From positions 1-46,927 of the forward strand of contig JAIOQI010000006.1 of NCBI GenBank assembly GCA_021413445.1: a stretch of 46,927 bases of DNA, written 5' to 3'. Positions 9,565 to 18,028 of the stretch are shown in pieces; the first letter of the stretch is position 1; each line of letters opens with the position of its first letter. The stretch comes from Alphaproteobacteria bacterium. Lineage in GTDB: Bacteria; Pseudomonadota; Alphaproteobacteria; Micavibrionales; UBA2020. The translations under genes were made by a program, and so were the position numbers. The notes under the pieces are model-generated. The model saw only the letters and a list, made by a program, of their open reading frames with translations, made no database searches and was not told the DNA's origin.

Positions 9565-10562
9565 CTGACGCCGCCGCCGACTTGCCGCATTTCATAAACC
9601 GGCTGCAGGAGAAACTCCCGCCCGTGCGCGGACGGATCACGCCCTTTGCCCATCTGGGGCCGATGACCTGGTTCGGGGTCGGCGGCGCCGCCGAAATTCT
9701 CTTCAAGCCCGCCGACAAGCAGGACCTGATCGACTTCATCAAAAACTGCCCGAAAGATATTCCGGTCATGGCGCTGGGCGTCGCCTCCAACCTCATTATC
9801 CGCGACGGCGGCATTCCCGGCGTGGTCATTCGCTTGGGGAAAGAATTCAGCGAAATCAAGGCGGTAGGCACCAATATCGCGGCCGGCGCCGCCGCGCTGG
9901 ACATGAACGTGGCGCTGGTGGCGCTGAAGAACAACATCACGGGATTGGAGTTCCTGAGCGGCATCCCCGGCACCATCGGCGGCGCGCTGCGCATGAACGC
10001 CGGGGCTTATAACGGGGAAACCGCGGAGGCGCTGGTCAGCGCCGAGGTTTTGTTCCGCGACGGCACAGTGCGGCAGATGACGACCGGGGAGATGGGCATG
10101 CGCTACCGCCACAACGACCTGCCGGACGGCGTCATTTTTCTCGGCTGCACCCTGAAGGGAGCTGCCGGGGATTACGAGGCCATTGAAAACAAGATGCTCG
10201 AGATCAAGAACAAGCGCGGCGAGACCCAGCCGATCAAATCCAAGACCGGCGGCTCCACCTTCGCCAATCCCGCGCAGGGTTCCCCTGCAAACCCGGAAGC
10301 CAAGAAAGCCTGGCAGCTGATCGACGAAGCCGGCTGCCGCGGCCTGAAAATCGGCGGCGCGGAAATGTCGCAGATGCACGCCAACTTCATGCTCAACACC
10401 GGGCATGCCACCGCCGCCGACCTGGAAAGATTGGGCGAAGAAGTGCGACAACGTGTTTACGCCAAGAGCCAAATCATGCTAGAGTGGGAAATCAGGCGCA
10501 TCGGCATCCCGCTTGAGCAAGACGCCGATATCCTGGAATGGATGAAAAGGGAACACTGCTGA
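9561..10562 (+). CDS. murB: UDP-N-acetylenolpyruvoylglucosamine reductase MurB
   Basis: FAD/NADPH enzyme reducing enolpyruvyl-UDP-GlcNAc to UDP-MurNAc, the committed sugar of peptidoglycan. From the ATG at 9561 the product is 333 residues. The reading frame stays open into murC, but the ATGA overlap sets the start. FAD-binding motifs LGVASNLIIRDGG and LSGIPGTIGGALRMNAGAY are present. The GGSTFANP motif supplies the serine proton donor known in type I MurB. The C-terminal LEWEIRRIG carries the conserved glutamate. Confidence 0.95.
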   Translation: MTDAAADLPHFINRLQEKLPPVRGRITPFAHLGPMTWFGVGGAAEILFKPADKQDLIDFIKNCPKDIPVMALGVASNLIIRDGGIPGVVIRLGKEFSEIKAVGTNIAAGAAALDMNVALVALKNNITGLEFLSGIPGTIGGALRMNAGAYNGETAEALVSAEVLFRDGTVRQMTTGEMGMRYRHNDLPDGVIFLGCTLKGAAGDYEAIENKMLEIKNKRGETQPIKSKTGGSTFANPAQGSPANPEAKKAWQLIDEAGCRGLKIGGAEMSQMHANFMLNTGHATAADLERLGEEVRQRVYAKSQIMLEWEIRRIGIPLEQDADILEWMKREHC

Positions 10563-10563
10563 C

Positions 10564-11502
10564 ATGGCCAAAACGGTCGCTGTGCTGATGGGGGGATGGT
10601 CGAGCGAGAGGGAAGTCTCCCTCTCCAGCGGACGGTCCTGCGCCAAGGCGCTGCGCGACAAGGGCTATACCGTCAGGGAAATCGACGTCAAGCGCGACCT
10701 GAAAGACCTCATCTCCCAGCTGGAACCGAAGCCCGATGTCGCTTTCAACGCCCTGCACGGGCGGGGCGGGGAGGACGGCTGCATCCAGGGCGTGCTGGAA
10801 ATCTTGGGCATTCCCTATACCCATTCCGCGCCGCTCGCCTCGGCGCTGGCGATGAACAAGCAAAAAGCCAAGGAAGTGCTGAAGCCGATGGGCGTACCCT
10901 GCCCGGAAGGGCAACTCGTCCACATCGACGAGCTGCGCAAGGGGCTGGTCCCTTTCAAGCCGCCCTATGTGGTGAAACCGAATAACGAGGGCTCCAGCGT
11001 TGGCGTCTATATCATCCGCCCCGGCGACAACAAGCCGCCGCGCGGCCTCGACACCTGGTCTTACGGCCCTTATGCGCTGGTGGAGAAATACATTCCCGGC
11101 AAGGAATTGTCGGTCGCCGTGATGGGCACTTACACCCAGAAGGCCCGCGCCCTGACGGTTACGGAAATAAAAGCCAATGCCGATTTCTACGATTACGAAG
11201 CGAAATACGCCGCCGGCGGCTCGGCGCATGTTATTCCCGCGCCGATCAACCAGGATGTTTTTAACGAAGCGATGCGCATCGCCGCCTTTGCCCACGAAAA
11301 ATTAGGATGCACAGGTGTAACGCGCAGCGATTTCAGGTACAATGATAACGAGCCGGGTATTACAGGGTTGTTTTACCTGGAGACGAATACACAGCCTGGG
11401 ATGACGCCGACGTCGTTGGTGCCGGAACAGGCGGCTCATTTGGGGATGAGCTTTGGGGAACTTGTCGCGTGGCTGGTGGAGAACGCCACAATTCACGCGT
11501 AG
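10564..11502 (+). CDS. ddl: D-alanine:D-alanine ligase
   Basis: ATP-grasp ligase making the D-Ala-D-Ala dipeptide used by MurF. The product is 312 residues, typical of DdlB. Visible motifs are the N-terminal GGWSSEREVSLSSG, NALHGRGGEDG, the ATP-grasp segment VVKPNNEGSSVGVY, and the late ETNTQPGMTPTSLVPEQA. It starts one base after the murB stop. The dcw order murB-ddl-ftsQ is standard. Confidence 0.95.
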   Translation: MAKTVAVLMGGWSSEREVSLSSGRSCAKALRDKGYTVREIDVKRDLKDLISQLEPKPDVAFNALHGRGGEDGCIQGVLEILGIPYTHSAPLASALAMNKQKAKEVLKPMGVPCPEGQLVHIDELRKGLVPFKPPYVVKPNNEGSSVGVYIIRPGDNKPPRGLDTWSYGPYALVEKYIPGKELSVAVMGTYTQKARALTVTEIKANADFYDYEAKYAAGGSAHVIPAPINQDVFNEAMRIAAFAHEKLGCTGVTRSDFRYNDNEPGITGLFYLETNTQPGMTPTSLVPEQAAHLGMSFGELVAWLVENATIHA

Positions 11503-11511
11503 GTTTTGAAG

Positions 11512-11528
11512 TGCGAATAAAGTTCGCA
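11512..11528 (+). promoter_or_regulatory. Small hairpin between ddl and ftsQ
   Basis: Six-base arms TGCGAA and TTCGCA flank a five-base loop in the 45-base gap before the TTG start of ftsQ. No T-run follows, so it is not an intrinsic terminator. It could modulate ftsQ translation or mRNA processing, or be a chance repeat. Confidence 0.22.
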
Positions 11529-11547
11529 TAAGAGATGGGGTTGGGGA

Positions 11548-12378
11548 TTGCGGTTTTTTAAAAAGAAGAGCGACGACTCGCGCTCACGGCGCAGCAGCCG
11601 TTTGCGGATGCTGCAGGTGCGCGGCTTTGCCGTGCTGGCCGTGGTCCTGGCCGCGGTCGCCGCCATTGGTTTTGCCGGCTACCAGGGTGATACCTTCAAA
11701 AAATTCGGCGACCGGGTCACGGCACAGGCGCTGGAATATACCGCTGCTGCCGGATTTAAAGTCAAAGATATCCTCGTCACTGGGCGCGTGCAAATTCCTG
11801 CCGACGAACTGCTGGCGCATCTCAGCATCAAAAAAGACATGCCGGTTTTCGGCGTCGATATCGCCGAAGCGCAAAAATCCCTCACCGCCATTTCATGGGT
11901 CAAAGACGTTGCCATCTCGCGCCGGCTGCCGGATACGATCGTCGTCGCGCTGCAGGAACGCACGCCGACGGCGCTATGGCAATATCAGAAAAAAATATCC
12001 CTGATCGACCAGGAGGGCGTCGTCCTGACGTCCAGCGGCCTCAGCGCCTGGCAGTCATTGCCGCTGATCGTCGGCGAGGACGCCGCGCGGCACGTGACGG
12101 AACTGACCGCACTCCTGAATGCCGAACCGGCCGTTGCCGGGGCGCTGGTTTCCGCGACCTGGGTGGGCAAACGGCGCTGGGACCTGCGCCTGAAGAACGG
12201 CATTGCCGTCAAGCTGCCGGAGCGGGATGTGGAGCTGGCGCTGCGCCAGCTGGCCGCGCTGGATGAGCAGAAAAAGATTTTTGACCGGAATATCGCCGCT
12301 ATCGACTTAAGGCAGGCGGACAAGGTGGTTATCAAGCCGGTTGCCGTTGCCGCCGCTGTTCCGGCGAAGATGGGATGA
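11548..12378 (+). CDS. ftsQ: Cell division protein FtsQ
   Basis: Bitopic inner-membrane divisome protein linking early and late division proteins. The product is 276 residues. A short basic cytoplasmic tail (SRSRRSSRLR) precedes one membrane helix near residues 27-45. A POTRA-like domain follows (FKVKDILVTGRVQIPADELLAHL), then the SWVKDVAISRRLPDTIVVALQER segment typical of FtsQ. The start is TTG with the purine-rich GGGGTTGGGGA just upstream; no better in-frame ATG precedes the basic tail. The weak start could keep FtsQ scarce, which is inference. Confidence 0.9.
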   Translation: MRFFKKKSDDSRSRRSSRLRMLQVRGFAVLAVVLAAVAAIGFAGYQGDTFKKFGDRVTAQALEYTAAAGFKVKDILVTGRVQIPADELLAHLSIKKDMPVFGVDIAEAQKSLTAISWVKDVAISRRLPDTIVVALQERTPTALWQYQKKISLIDQEGVVLTSSGLSAWQSLPLIVGEDAARHVTELTALLNAEPAVAGALVSATWVGKRRWDLRLKNGIAVKLPERDVELALRQLAALDEQKKIFDRNIAAIDLRQADKVVIKPVAVAAAVPAKMG

Positions 12379-12417
12379 CGGACGGAAAAAGCTTATAAAA
12401 AAATAACTGGGGGATGG

Positions 12418-13758
12418 ATGAAAAAAGACAGACAGATCATTAAAATTCAGAAGCCGAAAAATATGGCCGGCCAGAACGCCTCCCCCGCCAGCGACGGCAA
12501 GAACATCATTTCCGTGCTGGACATCGGCTCAAGCAAGATCTGCTGTTTCATCGCCGAAGTGAAAAGCCACGGCACCATCGAGGTCATCGGCATCGGCCAT
12601 CAGGCCTCCAGCGGCGTCAAATCCGGCACGATTATCGACCTGAAAGCCGCCGAGACCGCCGTCGCTCATGCCGTTGAATCCGCGGAAATGATGGCGAAGA
12701 CCCAGCTGCAGGGCCAGCCGATCAAGTCAATACTGGTCAACGTTCCCGGTGTGCATACCGTTTCCCACCAGATGTCCGTTGATGTCAGGATCGCCGGCCA
12801 TGAAGTGTCCGACCGCGATGTCAAGGGCGCGCTCAGCCACAGCCGCGGCCTGATCGTGCCCGGCAAGGACGAGCTGGTGCATGTCATTCCCGCCGGTTAC
12901 ACCATCGACCGCACCCGCGGCATCCAGGAGCCGCGCGGCATGGTCGGGGAGACGCTCGGCGTCAACATCACGGCGGTGACGGGCATGTCGTCTTCCCTGT
13001 GCCATCTCGCGGCGATCGCCGGGCAAAACCACCTCGAGCTGGACGGTTTTTGCAGCGCGCCCTATGCCTCGGGGCTGGCGGCGCTGGTCGGCGATGAAAT
13101 CCAGCTCGGCTGCACGGTCGTGGATATGGGCGGCGGCACGACTTCCATCGCCGTTTTTTTCGGCGGCAAGCTTATTTATACGGCGGCGATCCCGGTCGGC
13201 GGGATCAACGTCACCAGCGACATCGCGCGCGGCCTGACCACCTCGCTGGCCGATGCGGAGCGCATCAAGACCCTTTACGGCAGCGCCCATGCGGCGGGAA
13301 CCGATGACGGCACGATGATCGATGTGCCGCCGGTCGGGGAAGAAGAGCATTCGCAGCCGAATTACGTGCCGCGCTCGCTGCTGACGGGGATCATCCAGCC
13401 GCGCATCGAGGAAACCTTCGAGCTGGTGCGGGCCAAGCTTGTGGACAGCGGCATCAATAAAATCGCGGGTCGGCGCGTGGTTCTGACCGGCGGCGCCTCG
13501 CAATTGCTGGGCCTGTGCGACATCGGCCAGCTGATCCTCGATAAGCAGATCCGCCTCGGCCGCCCGCAGCGCATCAAGGGCCTGGCGGAGGCGACCGGCG
13601 GGCCTGCTTTCGCCACTGCGGCCGGTTTGCTGATTTACGCCGCCGAACATGTGAACGAAATGCCCGCCGCGCCGGCGACGCACGGTTTTAACTTCCCAAT
13701 CCCCCTCAACGGCCTTTTGCTGCAGAAGGTCACGCACTGGTTGAAGGAGAATTGGTAA
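12418..13758 (+). CDS. ftsA: Cell division protein FtsA
   Basis: Actin-like ATPase that tethers FtsZ to the inner membrane. The product is 446 residues, longer than the E. coli protein mainly at the N-terminus. The phosphate-1 motif SVLDIGSSKICCFIAEV, the TVVDMGGGTTSIAVF phosphate-2 motif and the VVLTGGASQLLGL adenosine motif are all visible. The C-terminus ends in KVTHWLKENW, a likely amphipathic membrane-targeting helix. A GGGGG ribosome site sits just upstream of the ATG. Confidence 0.95.
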   Translation: MKKDRQIIKIQKPKNMAGQNASPASDGKNIISVLDIGSSKICCFIAEVKSHGTIEVIGIGHQASSGVKSGTIIDLKAAETAVAHAVESAEMMAKTQLQGQPIKSILVNVPGVHTVSHQMSVDVRIAGHEVSDRDVKGALSHSRGLIVPGKDELVHVIPAGYTIDRTRGIQEPRGMVGETLGVNITAVTGMSSSLCHLAAIAGQNHLELDGFCSAPYASGLAALVGDEIQLGCTVVDMGGGTTSIAVFFGGKLIYTAAIPVGGINVTSDIARGLTTSLADAERIKTLYGSAHAAGTDDGTMIDVPPVGEEEHSQPNYVPRSLLTGIIQPRIEETFELVRAKLVDSGINKIAGRRVVLTGGASQLLGLCDIGQLILDKQIRLGRPQRIKGLAEATGGPAFATAAGLLIYAAEHVNEMPAAPATHGFNFPIPLNGLLLQKVTHWLKENW

Positions 13759-13940
13759 ACGATTCAATCGATTAGCTTTTGCACCGCCGCGCAAAAAAAG
13801 GCAAAAATTTTCTGATTCTTTTCTAAGCTTTAGGACTCAAAAAAAGTAATAAAAAAATACGTTTAAACACATGAAGACTCTGGAATGTATTCGACAGGAA
13901 ACGTAAACTCTCTTTTATCACGAAGCGAAGGAACGCAAAA
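13759..13940 (+). promoter_or_regulatory. AT-rich ftsA-ftsZ intergenic region, probable ftsZ control region
   Basis: This 182-base gap is the longest inside the dcw run and is unusually A-rich, with A-tracts near 13793-13810 and 13840-13858. GAAGGAACG lies just upstream of the ftsZ ATG. I find no convincing -35/-10 pair and no clear TTAA-N7-TTAA CtrA site. Separate ftsZ transcription is plausible because many alphaproteobacteria control ftsZ independently, but this is inference. Confidence 0.35.
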
Positions 13941-15650
13941 ATGATCAACATTAGAATGCAAAATCAAAATAACCGCATGAAACCGCGGATTACCGTCGTC
14001 GGCGTCGGCGGCGCCGGGGGCAATGCCGTCAACAACATGATTAACTCGCACCTTGAAGGCTGCGAATTCCTCGTGTGCAACACCGACGCGCAGGCGCTGG
14101 AAGGCAACAATTCCACGCATAAGATACAGCTCGGCGTCAATGTGACCCGCGGCCTCGGCGCTGGCGCCAACCCGGAGATCGGCCGCGCCGCCGCAGAGGA
14201 AAGCATCGAAGAGATCATGTCGATCCTCGAAGGCTCCAACATGGTTTTCGTCACCGCCGGCATGGGCGGGGGCACGGGCACCGGCGCCGCGCCGGTCATT
14301 GCCCAGGCGGCCCGCGAAGCGGGCATCCTCACCGTCGGCGTCGTCACCAAGCCTTTCCACTTTGAAGGCTCGCACCGCATGAAACTGGCGGAATCCGGCA
14401 TTGCCGAGCTGCAAAAGCACGTCGATACGCTGATTATCATCCCGAACCAGAACCTGTTCCGCATCGCCAACGAAAAAACCACTTTCTCGGACGCCTTCAA
14501 GATGGCCGACGAGGTGCTGCAGTCCGGCGTGCGCGGCGTGACCGACCTGATGGTCATGCCCGGCCTGATCAACCTCGACTTCGCCGATATCCGCGCCGTG
14601 ATGGCCGAGATGGGCAAGGCGATGATGGGCACCGGCGAAGCGATGGGCGACCGTCGCGCGGTGGAAGCGGCCGAAGCGGCCATTTCCAACCCGCTGCTCG
14701 ACGACATCTCGATGAAGGGCGCGCGCGGCGTGCTGATTAATATCACCGGCGGTCTGGACATGACCCTGTTCGAGGTCGATGAAGCCGCCAACCGCATCCG
14801 TGACGAGGTCGATCCCGATGCCAACATCATCTTCGGTTCCACCTTCGACGAGGCCCTGCAAGGCAAGATGCGCGTTTCCGTCGTGGCGACCGGCATTGAA
14901 GTCAATGCCTCGACCCAGGCAAAACCTCTGCATATCGCTTCCCAGGCCGTGGAGCCTGCCAAACGCCCGGTCGGCGCCCCGGTCTATGCCAAACAGCCGC
15001 AAGGCTACTACGCCGGCTACGAAAAACCGCAGCGGGAATTCGCGACCAGCGGCGTCGGTGGCGCGGGTTTTGCCGCCAGCGGCATCCCGTCCTCGGTGAT
15101 CCCGTCCTACACCACCATGTCCACCGCGCGTCCGGCGATGGCCCAGCAGGGCGTATCGCCGACGGTTGCCGGCAAAGTAGAACATGCAGCAGAGCCGCAA
15201 GTGACCGTGGGCCATACGGCATCGTCTTCTTACGCCGCCGCAGCAACAGCAACGGCGCGCAAGCTGGATGATATGGATGTCAGCGTTGGCGATACTTATA
15301 CCAAACCGGCGCAGACGCAGACCATCCAGCGTCCGACACAGCCTTTGAGCGCCCAGCCGAAGGCGCAACGCCATGGCAACAGCTTTATTCCGCCGAAGCC
15401 GGTGGATCCCAAGGCGGCGCCATCGACCCTTGACCTGTTCGAGGAGAAGGCCGTTTCCGCCCAGCCGCGCGCCACCCAGGCCGCCGACAAGCCGGTGAAA
15501 AAGTCACCGTCGCTGTTCGAACGCTTCACCATGCAGCGTCAGGAGGAAGAGCCGATCGCGCCTTCCCCGAAACTGTCGCCTGAAGCCGGCGCTAAAAAGG
15601 ACGAAGACGAACTGGACATTCCCGCCTTCCTGAGACGGCAGGCGAACTGA
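13941..15650 (+). CDS. ftsZ: Cell division GTPase FtsZ with long C-terminal linker
   Basis: Tubulin-like GTPase that forms the Z ring. The product is 569 residues, far longer than E. coli FtsZ (383). The GTPase domain covers roughly residues 12-330: [13 protein letters not shown] near the start, the tubulin signature [12 protein letters not shown] near residues 107-118, and the [11 protein letters not shown] synergy loop near residue 210. A low-complexity Ala/Gln/Pro linker of about 200 residues follows. The tail [11 protein letters not shown] is the conserved peptide that binds FtsA and other partners. Long linkers are common in alphaproteobacteria. Confidence 0.97.
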   Translation: MINIRMQNQNNRMKPRITVVGVGGAGGNAVNNMINSHLEGCEFLVCNTDAQALEGNNSTHKIQLGVNVTRGLGAGANPEIGRAAAEESIEEIMSILEGSNMVFVTAGMGGGTGTGAAPVIAQAAREAGILTVGVVTKPFHFEGSHRMKLAESGIAELQKHVDTLIIIPNQNLFRIANEKTTFSDAFKMADEVLQSGVRGVTDLMVMPGLINLDFADIRAVMAEMGKAMMGTGEAMGDRRAVEAAEAAISNPLLDDISMKGARGVLINITGGLDMTLFEVDEAANRIRDEVDPDANIIFGSTFDEALQGKMRVSVVATGIEVNASTQAKPLHIASQAVEPAKRPVGAPVYAKQPQGYYAGYEKPQREFATSGVGGAGFAASGIPSSVIPSYTTMSTARPAMAQQGVSPTVAGKVEHAAEPQVTVGHTASSSYAAAATATARKLDDMDVSVGDTYTKPAQTQTIQRPTQPLSAQPKAQRHGNSFIPPKPVDPKAAPSTLDLFEEKAVSAQPRATQAADKPVKKSPSLFERFTMQRQEEEPIAPSPKLSPEAGAKKDEDELDIPAFLRRQAN

Positions 15651-15673
15651 TCCCTGTTCTACTTAAACAAAAG

Positions 15674-15699
15674 CCCCGGGATGATCTCCCGGGGTTTTT
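15674..15699 (+). terminator. Intrinsic terminator after ftsZ
   Basis: A perfect eight-base stem, CCCCGGGA and TCCCGGGG, encloses the five-base loop TGATC and is followed by five T residues. It closes the dcw run. An A-rich flank on the left gives CTTTTG on the minus strand, so it may also stop the small minus-strand gene that ends at 15720. Confidence 0.87.
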
Positions 15700-15719
15700 G
15701 TTGTTGCAGATGTCTTCAG

Positions 15720-15938
15720 TTAGACTTTAGGGTTCTTTTCTTTCAACTCGATGCCCCCGCATACGGCAGCGCCGGCAATCGCAAGGATACCCCCCGCGAC
15801 AAGCTCAATCGTGCTGTTTTCTGACGTCCCATTATACCCATCGATATTGGCGGCAATCCCCGAAAAGAGGAGCGTCAGGCCGAGAGACAGGCGGACGGCA
15901 CGACGGTTAAACGCTTTTTTCAATCCTGATAGGGACAT
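15720..15938 (-). CDS. Small two-helix membrane protein of unknown function
   Basis: I do not recognise this 72-residue protein. It has a basic N-terminus (LKKAFNRRAVR), a hydrophobic segment near residues 16-31, a polar loop containing DGYNGTSENST, a second hydrophobic segment near residues 45-63, and a charged tail ending KEKNPKV. That suggests a helical hairpin in the inner membrane. AGGA seven bases upstream of the ATG and a good promoter (15971-15998) support a real gene. It sits between ftsZ and lpxC in the opposite orientation and ends near the ftsZ terminator. Confidence 0.7.
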   Translation of the reverse strand: MSLSGLKKAFNRRAVRLSLGLTLLFSGIAANIDGYNGTSENSTIELVAGGILAIAGAAVCGGIELKEKNPKV

Positions 15939-15970
15939 GTTATTTTCCTGCTGAAGTTATTTAGTTCCTG

Positions 15971-15998
15971 AGTGTATATCTAACTATAATTATGTCAA
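15971..15998 (-). promoter_or_regulatory. Promoter for the 72-residue membrane protein
   Basis: On the minus strand TTGACA (15998-15993) is followed by 16 bases and TACACT (15976-15971). The predicted leader is about 27 bases. The -35 continues as TTGACATAAT, the same block found ahead of several genes of the 23.5-29.6 kb cluster. Confidence 0.5.
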
Positions 15999-16044
15999 CG
16001 CAAAAAATTTCACATCCGCATTTCATTTTTATCTATATATATCA

Positions 16045-16059
16045 ACATCATACTGATGT
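16045..16059. promoter_or_regulatory. Inverted repeat upstream of lpxC
   Basis: ACATCA-TAC-TGATGT forms a six-base inverted repeat in the AT-rich divergent region between the small membrane gene and lpxC. It could be a regulator site for lpxC. There is no T-run, so it is not a terminator. Confidence 0.25.
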
Positions 16060-16160
16060 AACACTCTGTCATCAACAGTGACTTTCTCCGCGCATATTCT
16101 TCGTGTTACCAAGGAGATGCGGGAACATCTTCCTGCGGGTTCAACAACATCGGTTTTGCA

Positions 16161-17102
16161 ATGCTGAAGTCAGTTTACCAACATACGGTCAAAAACACTT
16201 TCACCGTCACCGGCATCGGGGTGCACTCCGGCGCGCCGGCGACCATGACCATCAAGCCGTCGCCGTCTTCTTCCGGCATTGTCTTTATCCGCACTGACAT
16301 CAAGGACCGCTCGAACGTCATCCCGATGCGTTGGGATCACGTGACCGATACCCGCCTGTGCACCGTCCTGTCCAATAAGGCGGGGGTCAGCGTCTCGACC
16401 GTCGAGCACGTGTTGTCGGCTTTTGCCGCCCTCGGCCTCGATAATGCCGTGGTCGAAATCGACGGCCCCGAAGTCCCGATCATGGACGGCAGCGCCATTT
16501 GCTTCGTCGAGGCGCTGGACCAGGCCGGCCTCAGGCGCCAGAACGCCCATCGCCGCGCCCTGCGCATCAAGAAAACTGTTTCCTATCAGGAAGGTGACAA
16601 GCAGGCCTTTTTAAGCCCGGCGGACGGCACCTACTTCGGCTTCGAGATCGACTTCGACAACCAGCTCATCGGCCGCCAGAAATACACCCATGAAATGACC
16701 GAAGCCGCCTACCGCGGCGAGATCGCGGCGGCGCGCACCTTCGGCTTCCTCCATGAGGTCGAGCAACTCCGGAAAATGGGCCTGGCGCGGGGCGGTTCCC
16801 TCGACAACGCGATTGTCGTCGATGGCGATAAAATCCTCAATCCGGACGGCCTGCGCTTCAAAAACGAATTCGTCCGCCACAAGATCCTCGATGCCATCGG
16901 CGACATTTATCTCGCCGGCATGCAGCTGATCGGCCATTACCACGGCGTCAAGGCCGGCCACGCGATGAACAACAAGGTCCTGCACGCCCTGTTTGCGCAA
17001 ACAGACGCCTTCGAGATCGTCGAACTGGGACAAACCGCGCCGCCCCGGCGCAGCATGGCTGCCACCTGCTGGACCCCGTCTGCGGCCGCTGTTACAGCCT
17101 GA
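16161..17102 (+). CDS. lpxC: UDP-3-O-acyl-N-acetylglucosamine deacetylase LpxC
   Basis: Zinc amidase catalysing the committed step of lipid A synthesis. The product is 313 residues. The N-terminal TVTGIGVHSG motif is typical. By alignment in my head with the E. coli enzyme, the zinc ligands are His83 (VEHVLSA), His240 and Asp244 (RHKILDAIGD), with His267 (KAGHAMN) as the catalytic histidine. The ATG at 16161 has no obvious ribosome site, and no in-frame start exists just upstream; AAGGAG at 16111-16116 is too far. Position after ftsZ is typical for alphaproteobacteria. Confidence 0.95.
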   Translation: MLKSVYQHTVKNTFTVTGIGVHSGAPATMTIKPSPSSSGIVFIRTDIKDRSNVIPMRWDHVTDTRLCTVLSNKAGVSVSTVEHVLSAFAALGLDNAVVEIDGPEVPIMDGSAICFVEALDQAGLRRQNAHRRALRIKKTVSYQEGDKQAFLSPADGTYFGFEIDFDNQLIGRQKYTHEMTEAAYRGEIAAARTFGFLHEVEQLRKMGLARGGSLDNAIVVDGDKILNPDGLRFKNEFVRHKILDAIGDIYLAGMQLIGHYHGVKAGHAMNNKVLHALFAQTDAFEIVELGQTAPPRRSMAATCWTPSAAAVTA

Positions 17103-17141
17103 TTCCCCCTTATTTCAGCCTTTCCCCGCCCTCCTTAATCA

Positions 17142-17150
17142 TGCTATAAG
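17142..17150 (+). promoter_or_regulatory. Possible extended -10 element for bamD
   Basis: TGCTATAAG in the 87-base lpxC-bamD gap resembles an extended -10 (TGn-TATAAT). No good -35 lies upstream. It could drive bamD-recN-ligA. Confidence 0.28.
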
Positions 17151-17189
17151 GACATAAGTTTCGTTTCACTTTTGTTCCTGGGTATTGCC

Positions 17190-18017
17190 ATGACAAACCG
17201 CTTGCGTCTTGTTGCCGTCCTGTGCCTCCTGTCGTTTCTGGCGCTTTCCGGCTGCGCCTCCGATAAAGACGACCCCAATGCGGTCGAAAAACAGGACCCC
17301 GTGGAAAAAATGTACAACAGTGCCGCGGACACGCTGGACGCCGGAAGCTACACCGAGGCCGCCAAGCAATTCGACGCCGTCGAACAAAACTACCCCTATT
17401 CCCAATGGGCGACCCGCGCCCAGCTGATGGCGGGCTATGCTTCCTACAAAAACCTGAAATATGACGAGGCCCTGCTGGCGCTGAACCGGTTTATCGAATT
17501 GCATCCCGGCGACAACAATATCGCCTATGCCTATTACCTGAAGGCGCTGTGCTATTACGAGCAGATCACCGACGTGCGCCGCGACCAGAACATGACCGAA
17601 CTGGCGCTCGACGCCCTGAAACAGGTGAAAAGCCGTTTCCCCGACAGCCCTTATGCCAAGGATGTCAGCCTGAAGATCGACCTGACCCTTGACCACCTCG
17701 CCGGCAAGGAAATGGAGATCGGCCGTTATTACCTCGAAAGAAAGCAGTTCCAGTCGGCCATCAACCGTTTTGAAAAAGTCGTGGAGCAGTACCAGACCAC
17801 CACCCACGTGCCGGAAGCCTTGCACCGCATGACCGAAGCTTACCTGTCGCTGGGCATTATCGACGAGGCGCAGAAAACCGCCGCCATCCTCGGCCACAAC
17901 TACCCGCAAAGCAGCTGGTATCACGACACTTACAAATTGATGGGGGAACCGGAGGATACCCTCCCGCCGCCTGAAAAAACGATCTATGATAGAACCATTG
18001 GAAAAATTTTGAACTGA
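17190..18017 (+). CDS. bamD: Outer-membrane assembly lipoprotein BamD
   Basis: Lipoprotein of the BAM complex that inserts beta-barrel proteins into the outer membrane. From the ATG at 17190 the product is 275 residues; an in-frame TTG at 17172 would put non-signal residues first. The signal ends in LALSGC, so Cys22 is the lipidated residue. The mature part is a run of TPR-like helices (AAKQFDAVEQNYPYSQWA, ALLALNRFIELHPGD) typical of BamD/ComL. The order lpxC-bamD-recN-ligA is conserved in many alphaproteobacteria. Confidence 0.93.
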   Translation: MTNRLRLVAVLCLLSFLALSGCASDKDDPNAVEKQDPVEKMYNSAADTLDAGSYTEAAKQFDAVEQNYPYSQWATRAQLMAGYASYKNLKYDEALLALNRFIELHPGDNNIAYAYYLKALCYYEQITDVRRDQNMTELALDALKQVKSRFPDSPYAKDVSLKIDLTLDHLAGKEMEIGRYYLERKQFQSAINRFEKVVEQYQTTTHVPEALHRMTEAYLSLGIIDEAQKTAAILGHNYPQSSWYHDTYKLMGEPEDTLPPPEKTIYDRTIGKILN

Positions 18018-18028
18018 TAGGAAGCCGG

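Noticed and set aside
13840..13940. CtrA-type or DnaA-type site upstream of ftsZ
   Set aside because: No TTAA-N7-TTAA was found, and the nearest DnaA-like string (TTATCACGA) differs from the consensus box at key bases.
16117..16167. Possible leader peptide of 16 codons overlapping the lpxC start
   Set aside because: AAGGAG directly abuts its ATG with no spacing, so it would be a poor ribosome site, and the peptide has no attenuation-like codon run.
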